Assembly (NCBI GenBank): GCA_963780165.1
Contig: CAWABB010000001.1
Coordinates: 1,798,001-1,862,000 of the forward strand
Reading direction: 5' to 3'
Source of the DNA: CAWABB01 sp963780165
Lineage (GTDB): Bacteria; Bacteroidota; Ignavibacteria; UBA10030; UBA6906
Length of the DNA stretch: 64,000 bases
Positions within the stretch are counted from its first letter, which is position 1. Every line of letters starts with the position of its first letter. The notes beneath the pieces are model-generated. The model was given only the letters and a program-made list of their open reading frames with translations, ran no database searches and was not told the DNA's origin. Shown here piece after piece: positions 26,779 through 34,835 of this stretch. A program made the position numbers and the translations under genes.

Positions 26779-28194
26779 TTACGCGCGATATGTGGCCGGG
26801 TCGATCGAGTGCTCGGCGAGTTTGCGGTACACGGTCTTCCTGTCCACCTCCATCAGCCGCGCTATCTGGTTGATGTTGCCCCGATGCTCCCGCATGAGCC
26901 GGAGCAGGTATCGCTCCTCGGCGACGCGCACAATCACCCCGAGATAATCGCGGTACGGAATATCGAGGCCGGGGACGGCGGGTTGCTCATCTCCCGCGAG
27001 CGCGTGATCGGCGGCACCGGGGAGTTCGAGGTGCGTGATCGTGTCGCCGGGCGTCTTGAGCAGCGCACGCTTGATCAGGTTCTCGAGCTCGCGGACATTC
27101 CCGCGCCAGGGATGCGCAACCATCTCGCCGATGACGTCAGGACTGATGGAGGTGACGCGCCCACCAGCAAGGTGGGCGTGAAGCCGCAAGAAATGCTCCG
27201 CAAGCAACGGGATGTCCTCCACGCGCTCGCGCAGTGGCGGAAGCGTGATCGGAAACACGTTTAGACGGTAGAAGAGATCCTCGCGGAAATCTCCCGCAGC
27301 AACCATGACATCAAGATTGCGGTTCGTTGCGGCCACGACACGGGTGTCGACCGTAACGGTCTTCCCTCCGCCGACGCGCTGGAATGTCTTTTCCTGCAGT
27401 ACCCTCAGGAGCTTCCCCTGCAGCGCTGGCGGCATCTCCCCGATCTCATCCAGGAAGAGGGTCCCCGTGTCTGCCTCCTCGAACTTCCCGGTCCGCTGCC
27501 TGTCGGCTCCCGTGAACGAGCCCCGCTCGTGGCCGAACAGCTCGCTTTCCAGCAGTTGTTCCGGCAGCGCCGTACAGTTCACGGCAACGAACGGGCTCGA
27601 CTTCCGTCTGCCGTTGAAGTGCAGCGCACGCGCGACAAGCTCCTTCCCGGTTCCGCTTTCACCAAGGATCAACACGGTCACGTCGGTGTCGGCAACCTGC
27701 GTGATCTGGGTGATCACGTCCCGTATCCCGGGGCTGCGGGAAACCATCCCGCCCAGACTGTACTTCGTCTGGACGGCGTCCCGCAGCGACCTGAGCTCGA
27801 GCTCCCGGAACTGCTGATCCAGAGCCCGGCGGATCTTGATCGACAGCTCCTCATTGTTGGACGGTTTGGTCAGGTAGTCGATGGCGCCGAGTCGCATGGC
27901 TTCCACCGCCGTCTGGATGGAACCGAATCCCGTCACCATGATCACAGGCAGGTCAGGCCACTGCTGCTTGACGATGCGAAGAAGGTCGATGCCACTTCCG
28001 CTCCCCATCACAAGATCGGAAAGGAGCAGGTCACATCGCTGGGCAGCGAGGATATCGAGCGCTTTCGTGACGCCGTCGGCCAGCGTCACCTTGTAGCCCT
28101 CGTCCTCGAGCACGGTGCGGGTCGCCAGCCGGAAGGCTCCGTCGTCATCCGTCACAAGGATGTGTTCTCTCGGGCGTGCGTCAGTGTGTGTCAT
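26779..28194 (-). CDS. Sigma-54-dependent NtrC-family response regulator
   Basis: 471 residues. The receiver domain has the acidic cluster TDDD and phospho-acceptor Asp60 (LLLSDLV). The AAA+ domain has Walker A GESGTGKE at 178-185, the sigma-54-contacting loop GSFTGA at 225-230 (a common variant of GAFTGA) and Walker B TLFLDEIGEMP. A Fis-type helix-turn-helix (NINQIARLMEVDRKTVYRKL) ends the protein. It would activate sigma-54 promoters when phosphorylated by the kinase encoded upstream, whose stop overlaps its start by 14 bases. The nearest likely target is the operon starting at 26407. Confidence 0.93.
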   Translation of the reverse strand: MTHTDARPREHILVTDDDGAFRLATRTVLEDEGYKVTLADGVTKALDILAAQRCDLLLSDLVMGSGSGIDLLRIVKQQWPDLPVIMVTGFGSIQTAVEAMRLGAIDYLTKPSNNEELSIKIRRALDQQFRELELRSLRDAVQTKYSLGGMVSRSPGIRDVITQITQVADTDVTVLILGESGTGKELVARALHFNGRRKSSPFVAVNCTALPEQLLESELFGHERGSFTGADRQRTGKFEEADTGTLFLDEIGEMPPALQGKLLRVLQEKTFQRVGGGKTVTVDTRVVAATNRNLDVMVAAGDFREDLFYRLNVFPITLPPLRERVEDIPLLAEHFLRLHAHLAGGRVTSISPDVIGEMVAHPWRGNVRELENLIKRALLKTPGDTITHLELPGAADHALAGDEQPAVPGLDIPYRDYLGVIVRVAEERYLLRLMREHRGNINQIARLMEVDRKTVYRKLAEHSIDPATYRA

Positions 28195-29764
28195 CGTGCG
28201 CGTCTCCGGACGGCAGCGTGATCGTGAGCCGTGTTCCCTTGCCGGCTGTGCTCTGGACGGTGATCGTGCCGCCGTGCTGGTGAACGATTCCGTGGGTGAC
28301 CGAGAGGCCGAGGCCGACCCCGCTTACCTCTTTCTTTGTAGTGAAAAAGGCGTCGAAAATGCGATGAAGGTGTTCGGGAGGGATGCCCGTGCCGGTGTCG
28401 TCCACACGGACCACGAGGTTGCCTCCCTCCGCCCGCGCCCCGATCGAGATCGTCCCACCATGCGGCATCGCATCCCGCGAGTTCAGAAGAAGATTCAGGA
28501 ACACCTGCTTCAGCTTGTCCCGGGATCCGCGGACTGCAGGGAGTCCGGGGCCCGCCGATACGTCGATCGAGATACCCTGCCCTGCGAACGATTCCCGGTA
28601 CATGCGAACAACGTCTTCCACGAGGTCCATCACGTTCACCGGTGAGCGCTCCACCCGGACCGGAGCGCCGCGGTACATGTCCAGCATCGCCCTCGTCAAT
28701 CCCGCAAGGCGGTTCACCTCGTCCAGCGCCACCGACACCAGCTCGTGCGCCGGATCATCGGCGCGGATTTTCCGGAGCGATGAAGACAGGAGGCTCTGGA
28801 TGTTATGGACGGGGTTGTTGATCTCGTGCGAAAGCTGGGCGGTCAGCGTGCCAGTCAGCGCGAGGCGCTCGCTGCGCACGAGGTCTTCCTGTGTCCTGCG
28901 CAGGCGCTCGAGTGCCTCTTCGATGTCACGATTCTTCCGCGACAGCTCACGGTTGGCGTGATCGAGCTCGCCGATCTTCTGCCTGAGCGAGAGACGCATG
29001 TCGTCGAACCTTGCCGCAAGGAACCCGAGCTCGTCTCCCGCGTCCGTTTCCTCCGCCGCCCGAGGGGTGGCAGACTCGAGGTCGCCCTTGCTGATCGCGC
29101 GGGTCGCCGCAACCAGCCGGTCCACCGGCCTGGTGACAAACCGCGTGAACATGAACGACGAGACAAAGATGACGAGCCCCGTGAATCCCAGGAAGATGAG
29201 GAGCGACCGTGTCCAGTTCGCCCTGGTCGCGGCGGTCATATCGGCGAACGAAACGCTGAGGTCGGCCGCGCCAAGCGTGTAGCCCACGGGCACAGCATGG
29301 CACTCCTGGCAGGTCTTTGTTGCAGTGAACGGGATGACCCCTCGGAACCGATCGCCCGCCCGAACGAACTCGGGGGTTCCGCTCTCCAGTGCCTTCCGCG
29401 TCATCGGGTCGCGCGCACCGATGTCGACGAACCGGCGGCTGGTGGCGACCTTCGGCACCGCAGGCTGCGCTTCCTTGCGCAGCCGGAGGTCATTCACCAC
29501 GAGCCGCACCGTCTCGAACCGCTCGATGGTATTCACCCGCTCGATAAACGCAGTATCGACTTCCAGATTCGTCACCATCATGCTGACCAGGGATTCCCGG
29601 AGGATGTCGGCATGTGTGTGGGCGGACAACTGTGCCTGCTCCACCATTTCGCGCTCCTGGAACCGGTTCTGGAGGAGCACGCTAACCGAGATAAACAGGA
29701 GGAACAGGGGGAGAATCCCCAGGAGAATCTTCCGGGAGAGCGGCAGACGCTGCAGAACGTGCAT
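28181..29764 (-). CDS. Membrane sensor histidine kinase with periplasmic c-type heme motif
   Basis: 527 residues from the ATG at 29764. A first membrane helix at about 12-32 is followed by a periplasmic domain of about 150 residues containing CQECH at 152-156, then a second helix at about 187-206, a HAMP domain at 208-260, a coiled coil, and the phospho-acceptor His313 in AQLSHEINNPVHN. The HATPase_c domain ends the protein. The spacing of the heme motif, just before GYTLGAADLSVSF, matches tandem-helix c-heme sensors known from kinases and chemoreceptors. It probably senses redox state or a heme ligand such as oxygen, NO or CO. It pairs with the NtrC-type regulator. Confidence 0.85.
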   Translation of the reverse strand: MHVLQRLPLSRKILLGILPLFLLFISVSVLLQNRFQEREMVEQAQLSAHTHADILRESLVSMMVTNLEVDTAFIERVNTIERFETVRLVVNDLRLRKEAQPAVPKVATSRRFVDIGARDPMTRKALESGTPEFVRAGDRFRGVIPFTATKTCQECHAVPVGYTLGAADLSVSFADMTAATRANWTRSLLIFLGFTGLVIFVSSFMFTRFVTRPVDRLVAATRAISKGDLESATPRAAEETDAGDELGFLAARFDDMRLSLRQKIGELDHANRELSRKNRDIEEALERLRRTQEDLVRSERLALTGTLTAQLSHEINNPVHNIQSLLSSSLRKIRADDPAHELVSVALDEVNRLAGLTRAMLDMYRGAPVRVERSPVNVMDLVEDVVRMYRESFAGQGISIDVSAGPGLPAVRGSRDKLKQVFLNLLLNSRDAMPHGGTISIGARAEGGNLVVRVDDTGTGIPPEHLHRIFDAFFTTKKEVSGVGLGLSVTHGIVHQHGGTITVQSTAGKGTRLTITLPSGDAHDDTH

Positions 29765-29805
29765 GGAACGGCCGGTAATTGGTGGACGGCGACGGCTGAT
29801 TCGGC

Positions 29806-29836
29806 TCAAGGTACCTGTTTGACGAAAGAGAATCAA
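29806..29836 (-). promoter_or_regulatory. -33/-7 type promoter for the heme-kinase operon
   Basis: On the minus strand: TTG (29836-29834), 20 bases, TACCTTGA (29813-29806). The kinase ATG lies 41 bases further on. It is divergent from the promoter at 29849. Confidence 0.5.
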
Positions 29837-29848
29837 AAAACAGCCTTC

Positions 29849-29879
29849 TTGAACCTCCACATTCGGATGCCTATATTAT
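29849..29879 (+). promoter_or_regulatory. -33/-7 type promoter for the AcpS operon
   Basis: TTG at 29849, 20 bases, TATATTAT at 29872-29879. It also reads as an E. coli-like TTGAAC, 17 bases, TATATT. The ATG at 29887 is 7 bases after the box, so the leader would be 0-4 bases. Confidence 0.55.
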
Positions 29880-29886
29880 AGATTCG

Positions 29887-30336
29887 ATGTGCATTTCACA
29901 TCGCACGCTGATGACGCCAAGCTCCTCGACACTCTCTCTTCTGGCCGCACTGGACACCGCCTCCCGCGGACAGCTGAAGCGACGCGACGACCTCGGAATA
30001 TTGCTTGACCTGGGGGCCTCCCCGGAGCAGTCTGCCGTACTCGCCGATCTGGCATTTCGCTCGAAATTCCTGACGCGCGCATTCGGCATCATGCAGAGGA
30101 TCGGCCGTGAAGGGAATGGTTACGACAGGCTGGAAACGGAATTCGCCGTCAACATGGACGCGGCCCGCGGCCGTCTGCGCTCACTTCTTTCCGGTGCCCC
30201 GGACGACATCCGAGACCGCTTCTCTTCCTCATACCTCGCACTGACCCCCGGCGGGCTCAGCACTCTGATGGCGCTCCTGGGCGATCTCACGTGGTACAAG
30301 AACTGGCTCCTCGACAGCAAGCAGGCGCACGTATGA
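29887..30336 (+). CDS. Uncharacterised helical protein, first gene of AcpS operon
   Basis: 149 residues from the ATG at 29887; the ATG at 29911 (MTPSSSTL) is an alternative that would leave a leader of about 27 bases. It is mostly helical, with no signal peptide and no known motif that I can see. Its stop overlaps the next start by 4 bases. The function is unknown. Confidence 0.65.
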   Translation: MCISHRTLMTPSSSTLSLLAALDTASRGQLKRRDDLGILLDLGASPEQSAVLADLAFRSKFLTRAFGIMQRIGREGNGYDRLETEFAVNMDAARGRLRSLLSGAPDDIRDRFSSSYLALTPGGLSTLMALLGDLTWYKNWLLDSKQAHV

Positions 30337-30881
30337 CGGACAATCGCCCGGACGCCAGGCTGCAGGACCGCGTCTTCCGGCTGGCGCTCGTCGTCCTCCT
30401 GATGGCAACCATTGTGTGGTTCGGCGCGAGCATCATGCGCATCATGCTCTGGAGCGAGCTGTTGAAGCCGGGCACGCTGCAGTTCGAGGACTATATCGCC
30501 CCCGAAGCGGAACGTGAGATCTACCGGCTGCTCTCGATGGCCTCGGCCTACGCCATTGGCGGATACGTGATCGTCATCATGAGCAGCGTCGTGGTGCTCG
30601 CCACCTCTCCTCTGCGGCCAAAAGACCACGGTTGGCTTATGCTGAGCGCCATCCTCCTCTTTCTCTTCGTCCCCGTCGAGGTGTACACTGCGTATCTCGA
30701 TCTGAAGATGATCTACATGGAATTTTACACGGCGGAGGCCCGCGCCTCGTTTCGCGAGCTCTTTCTCGCCCGCGTCGGCGCCCTCGCTGGCACCCCCTTC
30801 ATCGCACAGCTCTGCTACATCACCATCATCGTGGTGGTGGTATTCCAGCCGTTCCGAAAACGTTTTCCATCCGCGCCATGA
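30333..30881 (+). CDS. Uncharacterised four-helix membrane protein
   Basis: 182 residues from the ATG at 30333 (ATGA overlap with the gene before). Four hydrophobic segments are seen, at roughly 17-38, 70-92, 102-125 and 152-174. Acidic residues lie between helices 1 and 2. No catalytic motif is recognised. Both its start and stop are in 4-base overlaps, so its translation is tied to its neighbours. Confidence 0.7.
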   Translation: MTDNRPDARLQDRVFRLALVVLLMATIVWFGASIMRIMLWSELLKPGTLQFEDYIAPEAEREIYRLLSMASAYAIGGYVIVIMSSVVVLATSPLRPKDHGWLMLSAILLFLFVPVEVYTAYLDLKMIYMEFYTAEARASFRELFLARVGALAGTPFIAQLCYITIIVVVVFQPFRKRFPSAP

Positions 30882-31150
30882 AAGCCGAGGACATCATCGA
30901 AGAGCTGCAGGACGTCGCCAGACAGATCGGCGTCACCGTCCGGTTTGAAAAGGGTGATTTCGAGGGCGGATACTGCGTGCTGCGGGATCAGCACCTCGTG
31001 CTGATCAACAAGCGGCTCATGCCCTCGCGCAAGGCCTCCACGCTGGCGCTCGCGCTGCAGAACATCGGCCTGGAGACGATCTTCCTGAAGCCTGCCATCC
31101 GTCAGTTCATCGAAGACGAGGCCGTGAAAGCCTCGCGGGAGGCGCGATGA
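30878..31150 (+). CDS. Uncharacterised small conserved-looking protein
   Basis: 90 residues from the ATG at 30878. The predicted pattern is helix-strand-strand-strand-helix, with FEKGDFEGGYCVLRDQHLVLINKRL in two strand pieces. It is soluble and has no export signal. It has 4-base overlaps at both ends. The function is unknown. Confidence 0.7.
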   Translation: MKAEDIIEELQDVARQIGVTVRFEKGDFEGGYCVLRDQHLVLINKRLMPSRKASTLALALQNIGLETIFLKPAIRQFIEDEAVKASREAR

Positions 31151-31845
31151 TCAAGGCCGTGATTTTTGACCTCGACAACACGCTCGTGGATTTTATGAGC
31201 ATGAAGCGGCAGGCCGTCGATGCCGCGATCCAGTCGATGATCGATGCGGGGCTGAGGCTGAGCCCCGGCGCCGTCCGCGAACGCATCGACGCGATCTACA
31301 AGGAGCGGGGCATCGAGTTCCAGAACGTCTTCGACCAGCTGCTCTACGATGTCTTCCAGAAGGTCGACTACAAGATCCTGTCCGCAGGCATCGTCGCCTA
31401 CCGCCGGGCCCGGGAGGCGGCACTGGTTCCGTATCCGCATGTGAATATGACGTTGCTCGCGCTGCTGAAGCGCGGGATCAAGCTCGCGGTAGTCAGCGAC
31501 GCGCCCAGCCGCGAGGCGTGGCTCCGCCTCTGCTACCTGAACCTCCAGCACGCATTCGATGTGGTCGTCACGTTCGAGGACACCGGTCAGCACAAGCCGA
31601 GCCCCGCACCCTTCCTCAAGGCACTCACCGGCCTGGGAGTCGAGGCGCACGAGACTCTCATGGTCGGCGACTGGCCGGAGCGGGACATGGTGGGGGCGGC
31701 AACCGTCGGCATCACCACAGTGTTCGCCCGCTATGGCGATACGTTCGGGACAATCCATTCCGGGGCGAAATACGACGTCAACGACGTGTCCGAGCTTCTG
31801 ACTGTCATCGACAGGGAAAACGGGATCCCGGGGGATATCCGATGA
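31147..31845 (+). CDS. HAD-superfamily hydrolase
   Basis: 232 residues. Motif I is IFDLDNTLVDF with the nucleophile Asp9 and acid/base Asp11, motif II is VVSDAPS, motif III Lys lies in TGQHKPSPAPF, and motif IV is VGDWPERDM. The helical cap lies between motifs I and II, so this is the C1 (phosphoglycolate phosphatase-like) type. It should be a small-molecule phosphatase in the cytoplasm; the substrate is not evident. Confidence 0.88.
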   Translation: MIKAVIFDLDNTLVDFMSMKRQAVDAAIQSMIDAGLRLSPGAVRERIDAIYKERGIEFQNVFDQLLYDVFQKVDYKILSAGIVAYRRAREAALVPYPHVNMTLLALLKRGIKLAVVSDAPSREAWLRLCYLNLQHAFDVVVTFEDTGQHKPSPAPFLKALTGLGVEAHETLMVGDWPERDMVGAATVGITTVFARYGDTFGTIHSGAKYDVNDVSELLTVIDRENGIPGDIR

Positions 31846-32219
31846 TCAAGGGAATCGGCGTCGACATCATCGAGATCGATCGTATCCGTCGCCTGGCGAC
31901 TGACAGCGGAGAGAGGTTCCTTCAGCGGGTGTTCACCGAGGGCGAGCTCCGGTACGCCGCCGGAAAGCACCATCAGTACCAGCACCTCGCGGCACGCTTC
32001 GCCGCCAAGGAGGCAACGAGCAAGGCCCTGGCCACCGGATGGTCCGGGGCTTTCCGCTGGACGGACGTCGAGGTGGTCAACGACCCCACGGGCCAGCCGC
32101 GCATCGTGCTCCATGGCGAGCTCGAGAAGTTGCTGGCCGGCGCCACCGTCCATGTCACCATCTCCCACTCGGATTTTCACGTCGTCGCGATGGTTGTCAT
32201 CGAGGAGTCCCGGCCGTGA
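31842..32219 (+). CDS. acpS: Holo-[acyl-carrier-protein] synthase
   Basis: 125 residues from the ATG at 31842 (ATGA overlap with the HAD gene). IKGIGVDIIEIDRI opens the protein with the metal-binding Asp. RFAAKEATSKALATG is the second signature, containing the catalytic Glu and Lys. It attaches 4'-phosphopantetheine to acyl carrier protein in fatty acid synthesis. No ACP or fab gene is in the window. It ends in a GTGA overlap with the next kinase. Confidence 0.95.
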   Translation: MIKGIGVDIIEIDRIRRLATDSGERFLQRVFTEGELRYAAGKHHQYQHLAARFAAKEATSKALATGWSGAFRWTDVEVVNDPTGQPRIVLHGELEKLLAGATVHVTISHSDFHVVAMVVIEESRP

Positions 32220-33679
32220 GGATGAGCATTTACGGGAAGATGGTGATCGGGTTTGGTGTCATCATCCTGGTGCTGGTCCTCGTCAACGGGTCCATCCTGT
32301 TTCAGCTGCGGGAGTTCTCGGACACGGTTCGCCTCATGCTGGCAACGAACGCCCGCACCATCGAAGCTGCCCGCCAGGCGCGCACGCTACTGGCTGAAGA
32401 GGAGGGGAGCGCCCGGAAACTCCTTGTCACCGGCGACACCCTGTACAGGGCTCTCTTTGCCGACGTCGCCTCGCTCTCCCGGCCACTCATCGATTCCGTC
32501 CTCCCATCGATCTCGCCGCCCCGCGAACGTCCGGCGCTCGCGGCCATCGCCGCGTCCCATCGCACGCTTTGCGAGTCGATCATGAACCCCGCGATGCTGC
32601 CGGGCAAGGGAACGGCCTCGGGGCTGCGGGAAGCGGCGATCGCCGACACAATCGCTCGGCTTCAACTGTCGCTGGACGGAGTGATCATGCGCACGCGCGA
32701 GGACATGAGCCGCTCGATGACCGAGCTCGAGACGAACACCGGGCGAGCGCTGGAACGCGCGGCGTACCTGACCATCGGGGCGTTGCTCGGCACGCTGCTC
32801 GTCGCGCTCATCATCACGCGCACCATTACCCGCCCGCTGAAGGCCCTGCAGGCCGGAACGCGCCACGTTCTCGAGGGAGTCCATGTCCCTATCCGGGTCT
32901 CCTCCAGAGACGAGATCGCCAGCCTTGCCGACGACTTCAACGACATGAGCGAGCGGCTGAAACGGAGCAACGAACTCCGGACGGAAATGCTGCAGCAGAT
33001 CTCACATGAGATTCGGAGTCCGCTGCAGTCCATGTACGCCGCATACTACCTCCTCTCCCAGCAGATCGCGGGCCCGATCACGGACGAGCAGCGCAAGGTG
33101 ATCGGCAACATCAAGAACAACATCGACCGCATTTCGGATTTCAGCACACACTTCCTCGACCTTGCAAAGATCGAAGCGGGCGTGATGCCGTTCGCCCCCG
33201 AAACGGTCAACCTCGCCGACGTGATCGCCCCGGCCGTCGAGAACGCCCTGCTCGTCGCGCGTGAACGGAACATCACCCTCACGCTGGAGGCCACAGAGAC
33301 CCCCCGGGTGACAGTCGATCCCGGCAAGATCGAGCAGGTTGCGACGAATTTTCTGACCAACGCCCTGAAATATACGCCCGAGGGCGGAAGGATCACCGTT
33401 CACGTCGGCCCCTCCGAATTCGGGACGCAGCTCACCGTCACCGACACCGGCGTGGGAATCCCGCCGGAGGACGTGCCGAAACTCTTCACGAAGTTCTTCC
33501 AGGCAGCGAATTCCGGACAGACGGGGAGGAAGGGGACCGGTCTCGGGCTCGCCCTCGTACGGGCGATCATCAAGCAGCACGGCGGCCATGTCCGCGCGGA
33601 AAGCGTGCTCGGCTCGGGCTCGACGTTCATCGCCGAGTTCCCGCCGGCAACTGTCAGCCAGGAGGAATCAGCATCATGA
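32216..33679 (+). CDS. Membrane sensor histidine kinase (HAMP, HisKA, HATPase_c)
   Basis: About 487 residues. I chose the GTG at 32216: it forms the same 4-base overlap used throughout this operon and has AGGAG 8 bases before it. The ATG at 32222 is possible. The first membrane helix is at about 8-28, then a helical periplasmic domain of about 150 residues of the four-helix-bundle type, and a second helix (YLTIGALLGTLLVALII). HAMP follows, and then His in LQQISHEIRSPLQSMY and ATPase boxes NALKYTPEGG, DTGVGIP and GTGLGLAL. No response regulator is adjacent. Confidence 0.88.
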   Translation: MRMSIYGKMVIGFGVIILVLVLVNGSILFQLREFSDTVRLMLATNARTIEAARQARTLLAEEEGSARKLLVTGDTLYRALFADVASLSRPLIDSVLPSISPPRERPALAAIAASHRTLCESIMNPAMLPGKGTASGLREAAIADTIARLQLSLDGVIMRTREDMSRSMTELETNTGRALERAAYLTIGALLGTLLVALIITRTITRPLKALQAGTRHVLEGVHVPIRVSSRDEIASLADDFNDMSERLKRSNELRTEMLQQISHEIRSPLQSMYAAYYLLSQQIAGPITDEQRKVIGNIKNNIDRISDFSTHFLDLAKIEAGVMPFAPETVNLADVIAPAVENALLVARERNITLTLEATETPRVTVDPGKIEQVATNFLTNALKYTPEGGRITVHVGPSEFGTQLTVTDTGVGIPPEDVPKLFTKFFQAANSGQTGRKGTGLGLALVRAIIKQHGGHVRAESVLGSGSTFIAEFPPATVSQEESAS

Positions 33680-34224
33680 CGGATTCACTGCGATATTCGC
33701 CGGCAGTCATCCTGTGCTGCGTATTGTTGGCAGGCTGCGCGCCATCGAAGGACACTGGCTCGGCAGAGGGCGACGCCGAGGCGGTCCTGGCATTCGCCGA
33801 ATCGCTCGAAGCCGATTCCTTGCTCGACCAGGCTACAGCTCAATACGCGATAGTCGCAGAGCAGTTCCCGACGGCCGACGTCTATCCGCTGGCCGTTCGA
33901 CGGGTAGCGTTTCTGTACGCTCATCCCGACAATCCCGCCCATAACGACACGCTGGCGTTACGGTGGATGAGGATCTACAATCCCCTGGCGCGCACCCGGG
34001 AGGAACGGCAGGAGGTCGCCGTGGCCACAACCCTGATCCAGCAGAACATGGCGCTCCGTGAGCAGCTGGGCCACGAATCCGCTTCCGGCGACAGCCTTGC
34101 GACGCTTCTCCGCAGGCAGGGTCGCCGCGTCAGGGACCTCGAAACGGAATTGCAGCAGGTCAACGACGAGCTCCGCAAACTCAAGGAAGTTGACGTGCGC
34201 ACGTCCCGGACACGAAAGAAGTGA
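33676..34224 (+). CDS. Lipoprotein with C-terminal coiled coil
   Basis: 182 residues from the ATG at 33676 (ATGA overlap with the kinase stop). The lipobox LLAGC is near residue 21. A TPR-like helical middle part is followed by a coiled coil (RQGRRVRDLETELQQVNDEL) near the C-terminus. Lipoproteins of this shape are often found with membrane kinases, where they modulate the sensor or scaffold it; that role is inferred. A GGCGGC/GCCGCC hairpin and a C7G9 tract (34272-34287) follow the gene. Confidence 0.75.
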   Translation: MTDSLRYSPAVILCCVLLAGCAPSKDTGSAEGDAEAVLAFAESLEADSLLDQATAQYAIVAEQFPTADVYPLAVRRVAFLYAHPDNPAHNDTLALRWMRIYNPLARTREERQEVAVATTLIQQNMALREQLGHESASGDSLATLLRRQGRRVRDLETELQQVNDELRKLKEVDVRTSRTRKK

Positions 34225-34290
34225 TCCCCGTCGCATGATCTTCGGGTGGCGGCAGGGCTTGCGCCGCCGATCCCCCCCGGGGGGGGGCGG

Positions 34291-34322
34291 TTTGCAACTC
34301 AGAGGCAGATTCTGTAAGTTCT
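34291..34322 (+). promoter_or_regulatory. -33/-7 type promoter for the MerR-family gene
   Basis: TTTG at 34291, 20 bases, TAAGTTCT at 34315-34322. The start codon lies 30 bases downstream. Confidence 0.5.
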
Positions 34323-34352
34323 TCTCGATTACGTCACGGCGCGTGAGGGACC

Positions 34353-34736
34353 ATGAAGTCGCTCGGCATCAAAAAACTGTACTACTCCATCAGCGAGGTC
34401 AGCAAGATCACCGACCTCGAGCAGTATGTCCTGCGCTACTGGGAGTCGGAGTTCGACGAGCTGAAGCCGGCGAAGAACCGGGCGGGAAACAGGATCTACA
34501 CAAACCGTGACATCAAGCTGATCCTGTACATCAAGAAGCTGCTGCGCGACGAGCGCTACACCATCGAGGGGGCAAAGCAGGTCCTGAAGAGCTACGCTCC
34601 CGATACCGGCCTGGGCGAGCAGCTCGAGCTGATTAACCAGCCGAAGGCCCGGACAAAGATCAAGGACGAACAACTCCGGTCCGACGTGACGGAAGTGAAG
34701 ACCTTCCTCGAAGACCTGCTGAAGAAGTTGAACTGA
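34353..34736 (+). CDS. MerR-family transcriptional regulator
   Basis: 127 residues. The winged helix-turn-helix is at 10-78: YYSISEVSKITDLEQYVLRYWESEF, then NRAGNRIYTNRDIKLILYIKKLL. A coiled-coil C-terminal part follows. It lacks the cysteines of metal-responsive MerR proteins. It lies next to and convergent with the cbb3 oxidase cluster, but nothing shows that it controls it. A strong terminator follows. Confidence 0.88.
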   Translation: MKSLGIKKLYYSISEVSKITDLEQYVLRYWESEFDELKPAKNRAGNRIYTNRDIKLILYIKKLLRDERYTIEGAKQVLKSYAPDTGLGEQLELINQPKARTKIKDEQLRSDVTEVKTFLEDLLKKLN

Positions 34737-34764
34737 CGACAGCACCAGATTGCGCAAACGCCTG

Positions 34765-34803
34765 CGGGGCCGTCCATCGGGACGGCCCCGCACTGTTTTG
34801 TTG
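34765..34803 (+). terminator. Rho-independent terminator after the MerR-family gene
   Basis: The stem CGGGGCCGTCC/GGACGGCCCCG (34765-34775 with 34780-34790) has a 4-base loop and is followed by CACTGTTTTGTTG. It may also slow transcription coming from the convergent cco operon. Confidence 0.85.
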
Positions 34804-34835
34804 CCCACGACTGGCGGGAATCGAAACGTCAGGAC

